From: Candidatus Yonathbacteria bacterium RIFCSPLOWO2_01_FULL_47_33b
Lineage (GTDB): Bacteria; Patescibacteriota; Minisyncoccia; Phycocordibacterales; UBA1550
Reading direction: 5' to 3'
DNA: 35,502 nucleotides
NCBI GenBank assembly: GCA_001823575.1
Contig: MHUW01000018.1
Coordinates: forward strand, 1-35,502
This document shows positions 15,829 through 24,535 of the stretch, piece by piece. The notes beneath the pieces are model-generated. The model was not told the origin of the DNA and made no database searches. It saw only the letters and a list, made by a program, of their open reading frames with translations. Each line of letters begins with the position of its first letter. Positions within the stretch are counted from its first letter, which is position 1. Both the position numbers and the translations under genes were made by a program.

Positions 15829-15912
15829 CTAGATGCTGGGCCGGGCGCCGGCAGTGGTGTGGTTATCAATATACACGGTGTGACGTGCGGGACCTGCAGT
15901 TGCGTACTTCAT
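15829..15912 (-). CDS. Putative 27-residue microprotein
   Basis: The frame encodes MKYATAGPARHTVYIDNHTT and seven more residues (AGARPSI). Support is positional: a near-consensus promoter (TTGACA, 16 bases, TATACT) lies 43 bases upstream, AAGGAGG is 5 bases before the ATG, and an intrinsic terminator follows 23 bases after the stop. No other reading frame uses these signals. The peptide is mildly basic, has two His, and has no membrane segment or signal peptide. I know no family for it. A small RNA with a fortuitous frame is the alternative, but the SD site argues for translation. Confidence 0.65.
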   Translation of the reverse strand: MKYATAGPARHTVYIDNHTTAGARPSI

Positions 15913-15954
15913 AGTAGCCTCCTTGGGCTGGTTGAAAAAACTTTGACTATAAAA

Positions 15955-15982
15955 AGTATAGCAGATACACAGCATTTGTCAA
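15955..15982 (-). promoter_or_regulatory. Near-consensus promoter of the 27-codon gene
   Basis: Minus strand: TTGACA (15982-15977), 16 bases ending in ATCTGC, TATACT (15960-15955), with an extended -10 TG. By sequence it is the strongest promoter in the window. Confidence 0.82.
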
Positions 15983-16012
15983 GTACCCGTGCAGTCTGAT
16001 ACACTACCATCT

Positions 16013-16645
16013 ATGATTGTCACATATTACGGAAAACAATTTTTTAAGATTCAGCTTGGGGATACGGTTATTGCCTACAACCCTATTGGCAAGGATTCAA
16101 AATGCAAAACTTCACGCTTTGGTGCGGACATTGTACTCTCGTCGCTCCGCCACGCAGACTTCAATGGTGCGGAGCAGTGTGCTTACGGAGAAAAAGTTCC
16201 TACGCTTATTGCCGGTCCTGGTGAATACGAAGTAGATGGTATTTTTATCAAAGGCTTTGGCACGGAGACAACTTACGAAGGTGAGAAAAAATGGAACACC
16301 GTGTACTCGGTCGTCTTCGAAGGTATCAATCTCTGCTTCCTGGGCTCACTCGCAAAGTCCGACGCGCTCTCGCGTGAGGTCAAAGAAGGTCTTGGTGAGA
16401 TAGATGTACTCTTTGCACCGATTGGTGGAGAGGAGATGTTGACCGCTGCGGATGCATACAAACTCACGCTTGCACTCGATGCAAAGGTCGTCATCCCGAT
16501 GGACTACGACGATATAAAAAATACCCTTGAGACATTTGTAAAAGAAGGCGGTGCCAATGCCGAGACGATGGAGAAGTTTACCTTCAAGAAAAAAGACCTC
16601 GAAGGCAAAGAGGGAAGTGTGGTAGTCGTAACGGCTCCTAATTAA
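16013..16645 (+). CDS. Metallo-beta-lactamase-fold protein lacking most metal ligands
   Basis: 210 residues from the ATG at 16013; a start 8 codons earlier is open but not family-like. It follows the UlaG-like/COG2220 pattern: an N-terminal strand MIVTYYGKQFFKIQ, a turn at 41-50, GPGEYEVDGIFI, and the late PMDY. The normal THxHxDH is SLRHADF here (44-50), so two of the ligands are gone. The later Asp (GD in the family) is Ser in FLGSLAKSD, and the last His (PxHY) is Asp in PMDYDD. Hydrolytic activity is therefore doubtful; a binding or structural role is possible. The next gene starts 5 bases after the stop. Confidence 0.75.
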   Translation: MIVTYYGKQFFKIQLGDTVIAYNPIGKDSKCKTSRFGADIVLSSLRHADFNGAEQCAYGEKVPTLIAGPGEYEVDGIFIKGFGTETTYEGEKKWNTVYSVVFEGINLCFLGSLAKSDALSREVKEGLGEIDVLFAPIGGEEMLTAADAYKLTLALDAKVVIPMDYDDIKNTLETFVKEGGANAETMEKFTFKKKDLEGKEGSVVVVTAPN

Positions 16646-16650
16646 AAACT

Positions 16651-17007
16651 ATGCTCGAAAAACTCCGAGCGAAGCCAAATCATATTAAAAAAAGTATCGC
16701 TCTTTTTCTTGCAGCGGTGATTTCTGTAATAATTTTTTTTGTGTGGGTGTCATCATGGGATGCACGCACGAATGGCGATGCAATACGCGGAAAAACAGTG
16801 AGCCCGCTCTCGGGATTCAGCACAATGCTTGATGGTTTTATGTCTGATGTTCGCGAGGGCGTTTCGGGTGTCCCTACGTACGTTGAGAACACTCCATCTC
16901 CTACAATCGACACCGCTACGACCTCACCCTCATTTGATTTTTCAAGTGTGATCGTGATTGATTCATCAGCAAGTACGACGACAAGCACTTCAACATCAGC
17001 ACGATAA
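16651..17007 (+). CDS. Small membrane-anchored protein with Ser/Thr-rich tail
   Basis: 118 residues. A basic N-terminus (LRAKPNHIKK) is followed by one membrane segment (about 16-34) and an external part ending in a Ser/Thr-rich low-complexity tail (SSASTTTSTSTSAR). No family recognised. It is probably cotranscribed with the MBL-fold gene just upstream. It may have worked with the surface protein whose remnant follows. Confidence 0.7.
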   Translation: MLEKLRAKPNHIKKSIALFLAAVISVIIFFVWVSSWDARTNGDAIRGKTVSPLSGFSTMLDGFMSDVREGVSGVPTYVENTPSPTIDTATTSPSFDFSSVIVIDSSASTTTSTSTSAR

Positions 17008-17064
17008 TATTTATGTGGAAGTTATCTCCCTACACCTATATTTCTATAGTCGTAAATCATATAA

Positions 17065-18431
17065 TGTGAATCGTGTACTACCTGTATATCCAACACCGCT
17101 TCCGCAAGCTCCGCCTCAGCATTTGGTCGCTCAAACATCGCAAGTGGCTCTCAGTCTTCCGCGTTCGGCTACCTCAACCTCGCTTCGGGTAATTATTCAT
17201 CCGCTCTCTTCTCCTCATCATTCGGCTACAACAATATCGCCTCCGTACAAGGTGCCATCGCCATCGGCTCCAATATCACCAACAGCACTGCTTCCTCCAC
17301 GATGATCGGCCCCTCTGATGCGGCAAAACTCACCATCTTCTCGAGTGGTAATGTCGGCATCGGTACCACAAGCCCTCTCTCCACTTTCACTACCGTCGGC
17401 TCCGCCTGCATCAATAAAGGCACTGGTGCCACCGCCCTCTGCTCTACCACCGCCGGTACCATTACCGCAAGCGTCTTCAACACCGCTGCCGCCGACCTCG
17501 CAGAACGCTACAAGACCGACGACCCTACCCTCGAAGCAGGAGAGATCACGATGCTTGACCCAGAGAAATCCCTCTCTGTTATGCGCGCATCAAAAGAGAA
17601 AGATGCAGTAATCTTCGGTGTCATCTCTACCGAACCAGGCTTCCTCCTTGGCTCATACAACACCCTAAATAAAGCTTCCACCACCGTCCCTATAGCGCTC
17701 TCTGGTCGTGTACCCGTAAAGGTAACCAATGAAGGTGGCGACATCAAGATTGGTGACAAGATTACGCTCTCATCAACACCAGGTATTGGTATGAAGGCAA
17801 CATCCACCAAAGCAGTCATCGGTACTGCCCTCGAGAACTTCTCTGGCACCACCGGCACCATTCTTGCTTTTGTAAACGTCACGGGCACCAAGCTTGATAC
17901 CTCAATCAGCCAGGGTACCATTGTCGACGGTGTCGGTGAGTCATTATTCTGGAGCGTCGAAGACGTTACTGGCAGAATCAAGTTCATTTCTGCTGGTGTC
18001 GGCCTAAATGACCAAGAAATTGTTAATGTGAAAGCAATCCGTGGCTCCGCAGCAAAGTGGAGTATTGATGAGTGGGGCAGGATGGTGGTGGAGGAGCTCA
18101 AGACCAACAAGCTTTGTGTGGGAGAGACGTGCGTAGACGAGAGTCTGCTCAAAAAGATTCCTGAAAAAGTAGGAATCGTAGCACCGTCAAACGACCCTGT
18201 TCCAGCACCAGCTCCAGAGCCTGTTGTCGTGTCTGTTACGGAGCCAGAGCCAACCCCTACAGTGGAAACTCCTGTAGAAGTTCCCCCCCCACCGAACCAG
18301 CGCCCGAGTTTGCGCCGACTCCTGCCGTAGTCCCTGAGCCTGAACCATCAGTCATTGAGACGGCAGTGCCTGATACTACCCCCGCTTCAGAGCCAACCCC
18401 AGAACCACCAGTCCCCGTCGCAGAGCCTTAA
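17065..18431 (+). pseudogene. Decayed YadA-like surface protein (5'-truncated, 3' frameshift)
   Basis: The frame is open from 17065 but the first ATG is at 17302. The codons before it encode YadA-head-like repeats (SASAFGRSNIASGSQSSAFG, then LASGNYSSALF), so the original start and signal peptide are missing. Downstream come GNVGIGTTSP, the DLAERYKTDDPTLEAGE..ALSGRVPVKV domain typical of long CPR surface proteins, and the CVGETCVDE block near the end. The in-frame stop is at 18330. After C8 at 18283-18290 a shifted frame continues the same Pro/Glu-rich tail to 18431. Adding one C or removing two would restore it. A shortened protein from 17302 (342 residues, no signal peptide) could still be made, but export is unlikely. 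Confidence 0.75.
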
Positions 18432-18467
18432 TTCCAGGAAGGGATGACTTTTCCGAAGTATTAAGGG

Positions 18468-18496
18468 TTGCGCCACACCGCCTTACCTTATATACT
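18468..18496 (+). promoter_or_regulatory. Promoter of the O-antigen-ligase-like gene
   Basis: TTGCGC (18468-18473), 17 bases, TATACT (18491-18496), 43 bases before the ATG. The -35 hexamer is the same as that of rpsU. Confidence 0.65.
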
Positions 18497-18539
18497 TTAG
18501 TAACTTATTATTAGAAGGATAATCATCACGCATCATTAT

Positions 18540-20918
18540 ATGGAACAAGGACACGAACAAGGAAGCACGCCGAAAAAAACAAAAAAGATTAGGGGAGCCG
18601 ACTGGACTTCTTACAAGACGCTCTTTTGGGGCACGGTCCTTCTTCCTATCTTCTTTTTACCGATATTCAATCTCCCTGTTGATATCACCAAGGGCGCATT
18701 CTTTTTTACACTCACCATTGCGGCATTTCTTTTGTGGCTTGTTGCGCGGATGAAGAGCGGGAGGTTCGTGTTTCCTAAAAGTGTTTTGCTTGGGTCGGTA
18801 ATGGCTCTTCCTGTTGCCTTTCTTGTTTCAGCTCTTTTTTCTGAAGTACCAATGGTATCTCTCTTGGGTGTTGAGTACGAGACAGGGACCTTCTTTTCGA
18901 TTCTCGTGCTTTCGCTTGCAGTGTTCCTTTCGTCGATATTTTTTCAGACAAAGGAACGAGTCTTTTCCTTGTATGGATGGCTTGTCGGGGTGTCGTTTGT
19001 GGTGCTCGCGTTCCTTATTTGCGGATTTTTGATTGCAGGGGGCATTCTCCCGTCATTCTTTTCTGCGTACATTCCTCTTAATGTCGTAGGGAAGTGGAAC
19101 GACCTCGCGGTCTTCTTGGGTTTTACGAGTATCATTTCCCTAATTACTCTTGAGTTGATGACGCTTACCAAGAAGCTAAAAATTACCGCCGTTACCTCGC
19201 TGGTTCTTTCTTTGATTATTCTCACCCTCATAAACTTCTCTCTTTTGTGGATTATTGTTGGGGCGTTTGCACTCCTCGTGTTTGTCTATGCGATATCCTT
19301 TGTACAAAAGGATGCGGGTGAAGAGATTACTGAGAGAAAGATTCCCCTGTTTTCATTTAGCGTGCTCTTGCTTTCGGTATTTTTTGTGTTGGCAGGTGGC
19401 CCTGTTAACGACCTTGTGCGCAACACGCTTCGCCTTAATATCCCCCAGGAGGTGGTGCGCCCAAGCTGGTATGCAACAGGGGGCGTGGTCAAAGAAACCC
19501 TCCTCAAGGATCCTATCTTTGGTGTTGGGCCCAATAGATTCCTGAATGCATGGACGAGCTACAAGCCTGCAGGAATCAACACCACCAACGCGTGGGACGT
19601 TGACTTCAACAATGGCATTGGTGTTGTTCCCACATTTGCTTCTACCTTAGGTTTGGTGGGTATCATCGCATGGCTCGCTTTCCTAGGACTGTTCCTTTAT
19701 GCAGGGTTCAAGGCGGTGTTCAAAGTTGGTCTTGATAAAACATCGCACTATATCGTAGCCTCTTCGTTTTTGGGAGCTCTGTATCTCTGGGTTATTGCAG
19801 TCTTTTATGTCCCTAATATCGCTATCTTTGGTCTCGCGTTTATAATGACTGGGGTGTTTATCGCGGCGCTCGTGGAGGGCGGTATTGCTAAAAACTACGA
19901 TTTCTCATTCCTTGAGGATCCGCGCGTGGGGTTTGTGTCTGTCCTCGTACTTATATTATTTATCATTTCATCAATTGTTGGAGGATATTTTGTTGTTGAG
20001 AAATTTCTTTCGCTTGCTTCATATCAAAAGGGTATGATGCTCAGTTCTCGTGGAGATGTCTTGGGTGCACGTGCGGCAATCGAAAATGCAAAAAAACTCC
20101 GTGAAAGCGACCTTTATTACCGCGCGCTCTCAGAAATGGACATCAATAGCCTTGGGGTTATTTTGAACCAAAAAGGCGTCTCACAGGAGACGGTCAAGGC
20201 ACAATTCCAGCTAACCTCGCGTGAGGCAATTGACAATGCTATCAAAGCAACACAGTTTGATAAGACTAATTATATAAACTGGGTCTATTTAGCGCGTGCG
20301 TATGAGTCGCTGATTCCGTTTGGAGCTGCTGCAGATTTTTATGAGAGCTCAAAAAAGAATTTTGAGGAAGCAATTGCGTGGAATCATAATAATCCGTCGC
20401 TCTACCTTGAGCTGGCACGCCTTGAGCTCTTGAATAAAAATGTAGCTCAGGCAAAGGAATATATTGCAAAAGCTCTTACCATGAAGAATGATTACGTAGA
20501 TGCGATATTCCTCCTCGCACAGATACAGGCTGATGAAGGCGATCTAAAAAATGCGATTATCTCGACCGAGGCTGCATCTCTCGTGTCACCTAACAACATC
20601 GGTGTATTCTTCCAGCTTGGATTCCTGCGTTACAAGAACGGCGACTATGCAGGAGCTGTCTCTGCTCTCGAGCGTGCAGTGGAGCTTAATCCAAGCTACT
20701 CCAATGCAAAATATTTCCTTGGCCTTTCGTACAGCAAGCTCGGAAGAGTGGCTGATGCGATACGTCAGTTTGAAGACGTTAAGTCGATGAACCCAGATAA
20801 TACGGAAGTGCAATCAATCTTGAACAACCTACGAGCGAGCGGTAGTGCGTTCTCTGGAGGAGTACCAGCGGCTCCTGAAAAGAGCGCTACGCCACCAATA
20901 AAGGAAAAGAAAAAATAA
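18540..20918 (+). CDS. O-antigen-ligase-like polytopic membrane protein with C-terminal TPR domain
   Basis: 792 residues. After a basic cytoplasmic start come about 12 membrane segments (roughly 28-460). The large external loop between late helices carries the GVGPNRFLNAWTSY motif typical of the Wzy/WaaL O-antigen ligase/polymerase superfamily. From about 500 the protein is soluble, with tetratricopeptide repeats (clearest: PSLYLELARLELLNKNVAQA, VDAIFLLAQIQADEGDLKNA, GVFFQLGFLRYKNGDYAGA) and a Pro/Lys tail. The family polymerises or transfers glycans onto lipid or protein carriers; the acceptor here is unknown. Proximity to surface-protein remnants and pilins suggests envelope glycan work. 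No other glycan genes are in the window. Confidence 0.85.
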   Translation: MEQGHEQGSTPKKTKKIRGADWTSYKTLFWGTVLLPIFFLPIFNLPVDITKGAFFFTLTIAAFLLWLVARMKSGRFVFPKSVLLGSVMALPVAFLVSALFSEVPMVSLLGVEYETGTFFSILVLSLAVFLSSIFFQTKERVFSLYGWLVGVSFVVLAFLICGFLIAGGILPSFFSAYIPLNVVGKWNDLAVFLGFTSIISLITLELMTLTKKLKITAVTSLVLSLIILTLINFSLLWIIVGAFALLVFVYAISFVQKDAGEEITERKIPLFSFSVLLLSVFFVLAGGPVNDLVRNTLRLNIPQEVVRPSWYATGGVVKETLLKDPIFGVGPNRFLNAWTSYKPAGINTTNAWDVDFNNGIGVVPTFASTLGLVGIIAWLAFLGLFLYAGFKAVFKVGLDKTSHYIVASSFLGALYLWVIAVFYVPNIAIFGLAFIMTGVFIAALVEGGIAKNYDFSFLEDPRVGFVSVLVLILFIISSIVGGYFVVEKFLSLASYQKGMMLSSRGDVLGARAAIENAKKLRESDLYYRALSEMDINSLGVILNQKGVSQETVKAQFQLTSREAIDNAIKATQFDKTNYINWVYLARAYESLIPFGAAADFYESSKKNFEEAIAWNHNNPSLYLELARLELLNKNVAQAKEYIAKALTMKNDYVDAIFLLAQIQADEGDLKNAIISTEAASLVSPNNIGVFFQLGFLRYKNGDYAGAVSALERAVELNPSYSNAKYFLGLSYSKLGRVADAIRQFEDVKSMNPDNTEVQSILNNLRASGSAFSGGVPAAPEKSATPPIKEKKK

Positions 20919-20943
20919 TTACCACTCATTAATTTATACTGAC

Positions 20944-21225
20944 ATGTCATTTGAAGGATTTACTCCAAAACAAGAGAAAGGGGCTGATGAAATACTTACA
21001 GGGTCACCCCTTGAAGGAGTTGGCTTTGACGATGCCGGTTTTACCAATGAGCGCAAGATAGTTATGGAATCAGTCGGCGGAGAATACAATCCTTACGCAA
21101 AAAAAGAAGCTACTGGTCTCTATCCAGAGGGTGAAAGGGGAGAGCGTATAATCAGTAGCGAAGAATCAGAGGAGGCCGCAAAACGACTCAAAGGAAGTGA
21201 GGCCGAGAAGTGGGAATTAATCTAG
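20944..21225 (+). CDS. Small acidic hypothetical protein
   Basis: 93 residues, 25 bases after the previous stop, so possibly cotranscribed. Highly charged, rich in Glu, Gly and Lys, with no hydrophobic core segment; likely partly disordered. No family recognised. Coding is supported by its position in the gap with no competing frame, not by homology. Confidence 0.55.
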   Translation: MSFEGFTPKQEKGADEILTGSPLEGVGFDDAGFTNERKIVMESVGGEYNPYAKKEATGLYPEGERGERIISSEESEEAAKRLKGSEAEKWELI

Positions 21226-21299
21226 GAATAGGCCTAGAATAAACCTGCAACCATTGTTTTAATAGGGTTTTATACCTTTTTGTTTTGTGCTGTTTGTGC

Positions 21300-21305
21300 T
21301 ATAAT
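21300..21305 (+). promoter_or_regulatory. -10 element before gyrA
   Basis: A perfect TATAAT 9 bases before the gyrA ATG. The best -35 at 17-base spacing is a poor TTTTTG. The transcript would be almost leaderless. Confidence 0.5.
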
Positions 21306-21314
21306 AGATAGACT

Positions 21315-23789
21315 ATGGCGCGAAAAGTTGAAGAATCAAAGGTCCCCGCGGACGCCCCCGAGGTACCAGCACACATTGGTATTATCCCTATCGACATTTC
21401 TGTCGAGATGAGAGAGTGCTACCTCGACTACGCGATGTCGGTCATTACCTCACGCGCACTCCCTGACGCACGCGATGGCTTGAAACCGGTGCACCGCCGC
21501 ATTCTCTTTTCAATGAGCGAGATGGGGCTCACCTCGTCAGCAAAGTTCCGTAAATCCGCAGCGGTAGTCGGCGATGTACTCGGTAAGTACCACCCACACG
21601 GTGACTCATCGGTGTATGACGCTATGGTAAAAATGGCGCAGGACTTTTCGTTCCGCTACCCACTCGTTATGGGCCAGGGGAATTTCGGCTCTGTTGACGG
21701 TGACTCTCCAGCGGCAATGCGTTATACCGAGGCAAAAATGTCTCGCGTCTCCGCAGAGCTTTTGCGTGACCTCGAAAAAGACACTGTGGACTTTCGTCCC
21801 AACTATGACGGTACTCGTAAAGAGCCAATCGTTTTCCCTGCGTCGGTACCTAACCTCCTTTTGAATGGTACCCTTGGTATTGCTGTTGGTATGGCAACCA
21901 ATATCCCTCCCCATAACTTGAGTGAGGTTATCGACGCGACGGTGCATTTGATTGATGAACCAGAGGCAACCTCAGAAGACCTTCTTCAGTTTGTAAAAGG
22001 ACCAGATTTCCCTACAGGAGGTATTGTGTTTGGCGAGGCTGATATGAAGCATGCGTACACCTCAGGGCGCGGTGGTGTGGTGGTGCGCGGTGAAGCAGAG
22101 ATTGTCGAGGAAAAAAATACGAGTCAGATTATCATCACTTCACTCCCATATCGTGTCAATAAAGCAGAGCTCATTATCAAGATTGCTGACCTCGTGCGCG
22201 AAAAGAAGCTTGAGGGTATCCGCGGACTGCGCGATGAATCAACGAAAGATATTCGTGTCGTTATTGATTTGAAGACGGGGGCACATCCTCAGGCTGTTCT
22301 CAACTACCTCTACAAGCATACCGACCTTGAGACGTCGTTCCATTACAACATGGTGGCGCTTGTTGACGGGGTTCCGCAAACGCTTTCGCTCAAGGGGCTC
22401 CTCTCAAACTTCATTGGGCACCGCCAGGTGGTGGTACGTCGCCGTACCGAGTATGACCTTCGCAAGGCAGAGGAGCGCGAGCACATTTTACTCGGTCTCA
22501 AAAAGGCCCTTGATCATATCGATCGTGTAATCACCATTATTCGTGGTTCAAAAGATACCGCTGCCGCAAAAATAAACTTGATCAAGGAGTTCAAATTCTC
22601 CGATATTCAAGCAAACGCCATTCTTGAAATGAAGCTCCAGAAGCTTGCCGGTCTTGAGCGCAAAAATGTTGAGCTTGAGCTTAAAGAAAAGCAGGCGTTC
22701 ATCAAGGAATGCAAAGACCTTCTTGCAAGTGCAAAAAAGATTCTTGCCGTAGTCAAGAGCGAGCTCGGCGATATCAAAGAGAAGTATGGTGACGCACGCA
22801 AGAGTCGCGTGGTTAAGCACGGCGCAGAATCAATTTCGGTTGAGGATATGATTCCCGACGAAGAGTCAATGCTCGTCTACACCAAGGGAGGCTACGTAAA
22901 ACGCACCAACCCGAGCGAATACCGCCAGCAGAATCGTGGGGGAGTTGGGGTGGTTGATTTGAATACTAAAGAAGAGGACTTTATCACGCTGTTCCTTTCG
23001 GCAACAACCCACAGCGACCTTTTGTTCTTCTCGGACAAGGGCAAGGCATACCAGATCAAGATGTACGACGTCCCTGAAGGCAAACGTGCAACGCGTGGCA
23101 AGTCCATCATGAACTTCATTGCACTCGGTGGTGAAGAGAAGGTGACCTCAGTACTCGCAATGCCTAAGGCGCTCAAGGAGTCTAAGCTCTCACTCTTTAT
23201 GGTGACCAAGCAAGGTACGGTTAAAAAAGTATCAGCAGAAAGTTTTAAGGATGTACGCCGAAACGGTATTATTTCGATAAAACTTGAGACAGGCGACGAG
23301 CTTCTCGCCGCACTCTTTACCGAAAAGGGCGACGATATTATTTTGACGACCTCAAAAGGACAAGCAATTCGTTTCAAGGAGGCTGACGCGCGTGAGATGG
23401 GTCGCGCTGCTGGAGGCGTACGCGGTATGAAGCTTGGCAAAGGTGACTTTATTGTTGGTGCGGACGTAGTCAAGAAAGATGCTGAAAAGCCAGAGCTTAT
23501 GGTGATGAGTGAGAATGGTTATGGTAAAAAGACTGCCATGAAGGAGTACAAGGTTCAGAAGCGTGGTGGCTCGGGAATCAAGACCGCTAAGGTTACCGCA
23601 AAGATTGGCGCACTTATTGTAGCCAAGGTGGTTACTCCCGCATACGAGGAGCTCGTGGCTATCTCAAAAAAGAGCCAGGTCATTCGTATTACGATGAAGG
23701 ACGTGCCAACGCTTGGTCGTGACACACAGGGTGTACGTATTATGAAGCTCCGCGAGGGAGACAGTATCGCATCGCTGACCTGTCTATAG
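21315..23789 (+). CDS. gyrA: DNA gyrase subunit A
   Basis: 824 residues; with GyrB it introduces negative supercoils. Catalytic Tyr137 lies in AAMRYTEA. The quinolone-determining stretch [12 protein letters not shown] keeps Ser98 and Asp102, as in sensitive enzymes. The C-terminal beta-pinwheel contains a GyrA box, QKRGGSG (748-754; QRRGGKG in E. coli), which favours gyrase over topoisomerase IV ParC. gyrB is not in the window. A terminator follows at 23828. Confidence 0.97.
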   Translation: MARKVEESKVPADAPEVPAHIGIIPIDISVEMRECYLDYAMSVITSRALPDARDGLKPVHRRILFSMSEMGLTSSAKFRKSAAVVGDVLGKYHPHGDSSVYDAMVKMAQDFSFRYPLVMGQGNFGSVDGDSPAAMRYTEAKMSRVSAELLRDLEKDTVDFRPNYDGTRKEPIVFPASVPNLLLNGTLGIAVGMATNIPPHNLSEVIDATVHLIDEPEATSEDLLQFVKGPDFPTGGIVFGEADMKHAYTSGRGGVVVRGEAEIVEEKNTSQIIITSLPYRVNKAELIIKIADLVREKKLEGIRGLRDESTKDIRVVIDLKTGAHPQAVLNYLYKHTDLETSFHYNMVALVDGVPQTLSLKGLLSNFIGHRQVVVRRRTEYDLRKAEEREHILLGLKKALDHIDRVITIIRGSKDTAAAKINLIKEFKFSDIQANAILEMKLQKLAGLERKNVELELKEKQAFIKECKDLLASAKKILAVVKSELGDIKEKYGDARKSRVVKHGAESISVEDMIPDEESMLVYTKGGYVKRTNPSEYRQQNRGGVGVVDLNTKEEDFITLFLSATTHSDLLFFSDKGKAYQIKMYDVPEGKRATRGKSIMNFIALGGEEKVTSVLAMPKALKESKLSLFMVTKQGTVKKVSAESFKDVRRNGIISIKLETGDELLAALFTEKGDDIILTTSKGQAIRFKEADAREMGRAAGGVRGMKLGKGDFIVGADVVKKDAEKPELMVMSENGYGKKTAMKEYKVQKRGGSGIKTAKVTAKIGALIVAKVVTPAYEELVAISKKSQVIRITMKDVPTLGRDTQGVRIMKLREGDSIASLTCL

Positions 23790-23796
23790 GGCGGAA

Positions 23797-23970
23797 CATA
23801 GAATTTTGAATTTAGAATATGGAAGTAAATGCGGGGCTCACGATATTATTGTGAGTCCCGCATTTTTTGTTGCATCGTTTTGCTCCGCGCGGTACAATGA
23901 AGAAGAATAGTGAATGAAATGCAAGAGTCTGCATCATTCTAAATTCCATATTCCATATTCTATATTCTAC
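23797..23970. repeat. GAATAT/GGAATT-type inverted repeat around the gyrA terminator
   Basis: The left arm GAATTTAGAATATGGAA (23808-23824) recurs as complement in the right arm (23937-23970), which contains CATATTCCATATTC and TATTCTA units. They enclose the gyrA terminator and about 70 bases without a gene. The layout is the same as the AAAGTC palindromes but with a different unit. Confidence 0.55.
23828..23868 (+). terminator. gyrA terminator
   Basis: AATGCGGGGCTCAC (23828-23841) pairs with GTGAGTCCCGCATT (23851-23864) around GATATTATT, followed by T-rich sequence. Confidence 0.85.
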
Positions 23971-23974
23971 CCCT

Positions 23975-24514
23975 ATGGACCTCCCAAATTTTACGAACCC
24001 GGTAGCGAACATCAGCGAGCTTGGCGTGTATGATGGCATGACCGTTGCTGATCTCGGTGCAGGAACAGGAGCATATACCATCCCTCTCGCAGAACGCGTG
24101 GGGGAAACTGGTCGTGTATATGCCGTTGAAGTACAAAAAGATTTTTTGACGAATATTAAAGATGCCGCTCTTGCGCATGGGCTTAAAAATATTGAGGTGA
24201 TATGGGGCGATATTGAGCGACTTGGGGGCACCAAGATAAAAGACGCAAGCATTGATGCTGTTATTGTTTCAAACGTACTCTTTCAGGCTGAAGACAAAGC
24301 AGGGCTCCTTCTGGAAGCAAAGCGTATCCTCAAGACTGGTGGCAAGCTCCTGCTCGTTGATTGGAAGGATTCATTTGGCAACCTCGGCCCCATAAAGGAG
24401 TCGGTTATATCAGCTGATGCCTCCCGCGCCCTCTGCGAGCGTGAGGGGTTTGTACTCAAAAAAGAAATACCCGCCGGTGAGCATCATTATGGTTTTATTA
24501 TGCTTAAGGTATAA
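23975..24514 (+). CDS. UbiE-like class I SAM methyltransferase
   Basis: 179 residues. Motif I VADLGAGTGAYTIPLA (about 24-39), the acidic end of beta-2 in VYAVEVQKDF, GDIE before motif IV, and RILKTGGKLLLVDW (motif V/VI) follow the Methyltransf_11/25 pattern. The substrate cannot be told; quinone biosynthesis genes are absent from the window. The next gene starts 21 bases later, with TATAAT overlapping the end of this one. Confidence 0.83.
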   Translation: MDLPNFTNPVANISELGVYDGMTVADLGAGTGAYTIPLAERVGETGRVYAVEVQKDFLTNIKDAALAHGLKNIEVIWGDIERLGGTKIKDASIDAVIVSNVLFQAEDKAGLLLEAKRILKTGGKLLLVDWKDSFGNLGPIKESVISADASRALCEREGFVLKKEIPAGEHHYGFIMLKV

Positions 24515-24535
24515 TAGAGAAACAAAACTAATAAC

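Noticed and set aside
16958-17305. 115-codon frame in the YadA-like region
   Set aside because: It is a frame-shifted reading of the YadA-like repeats; the repeats themselves are in the frame of 17302.
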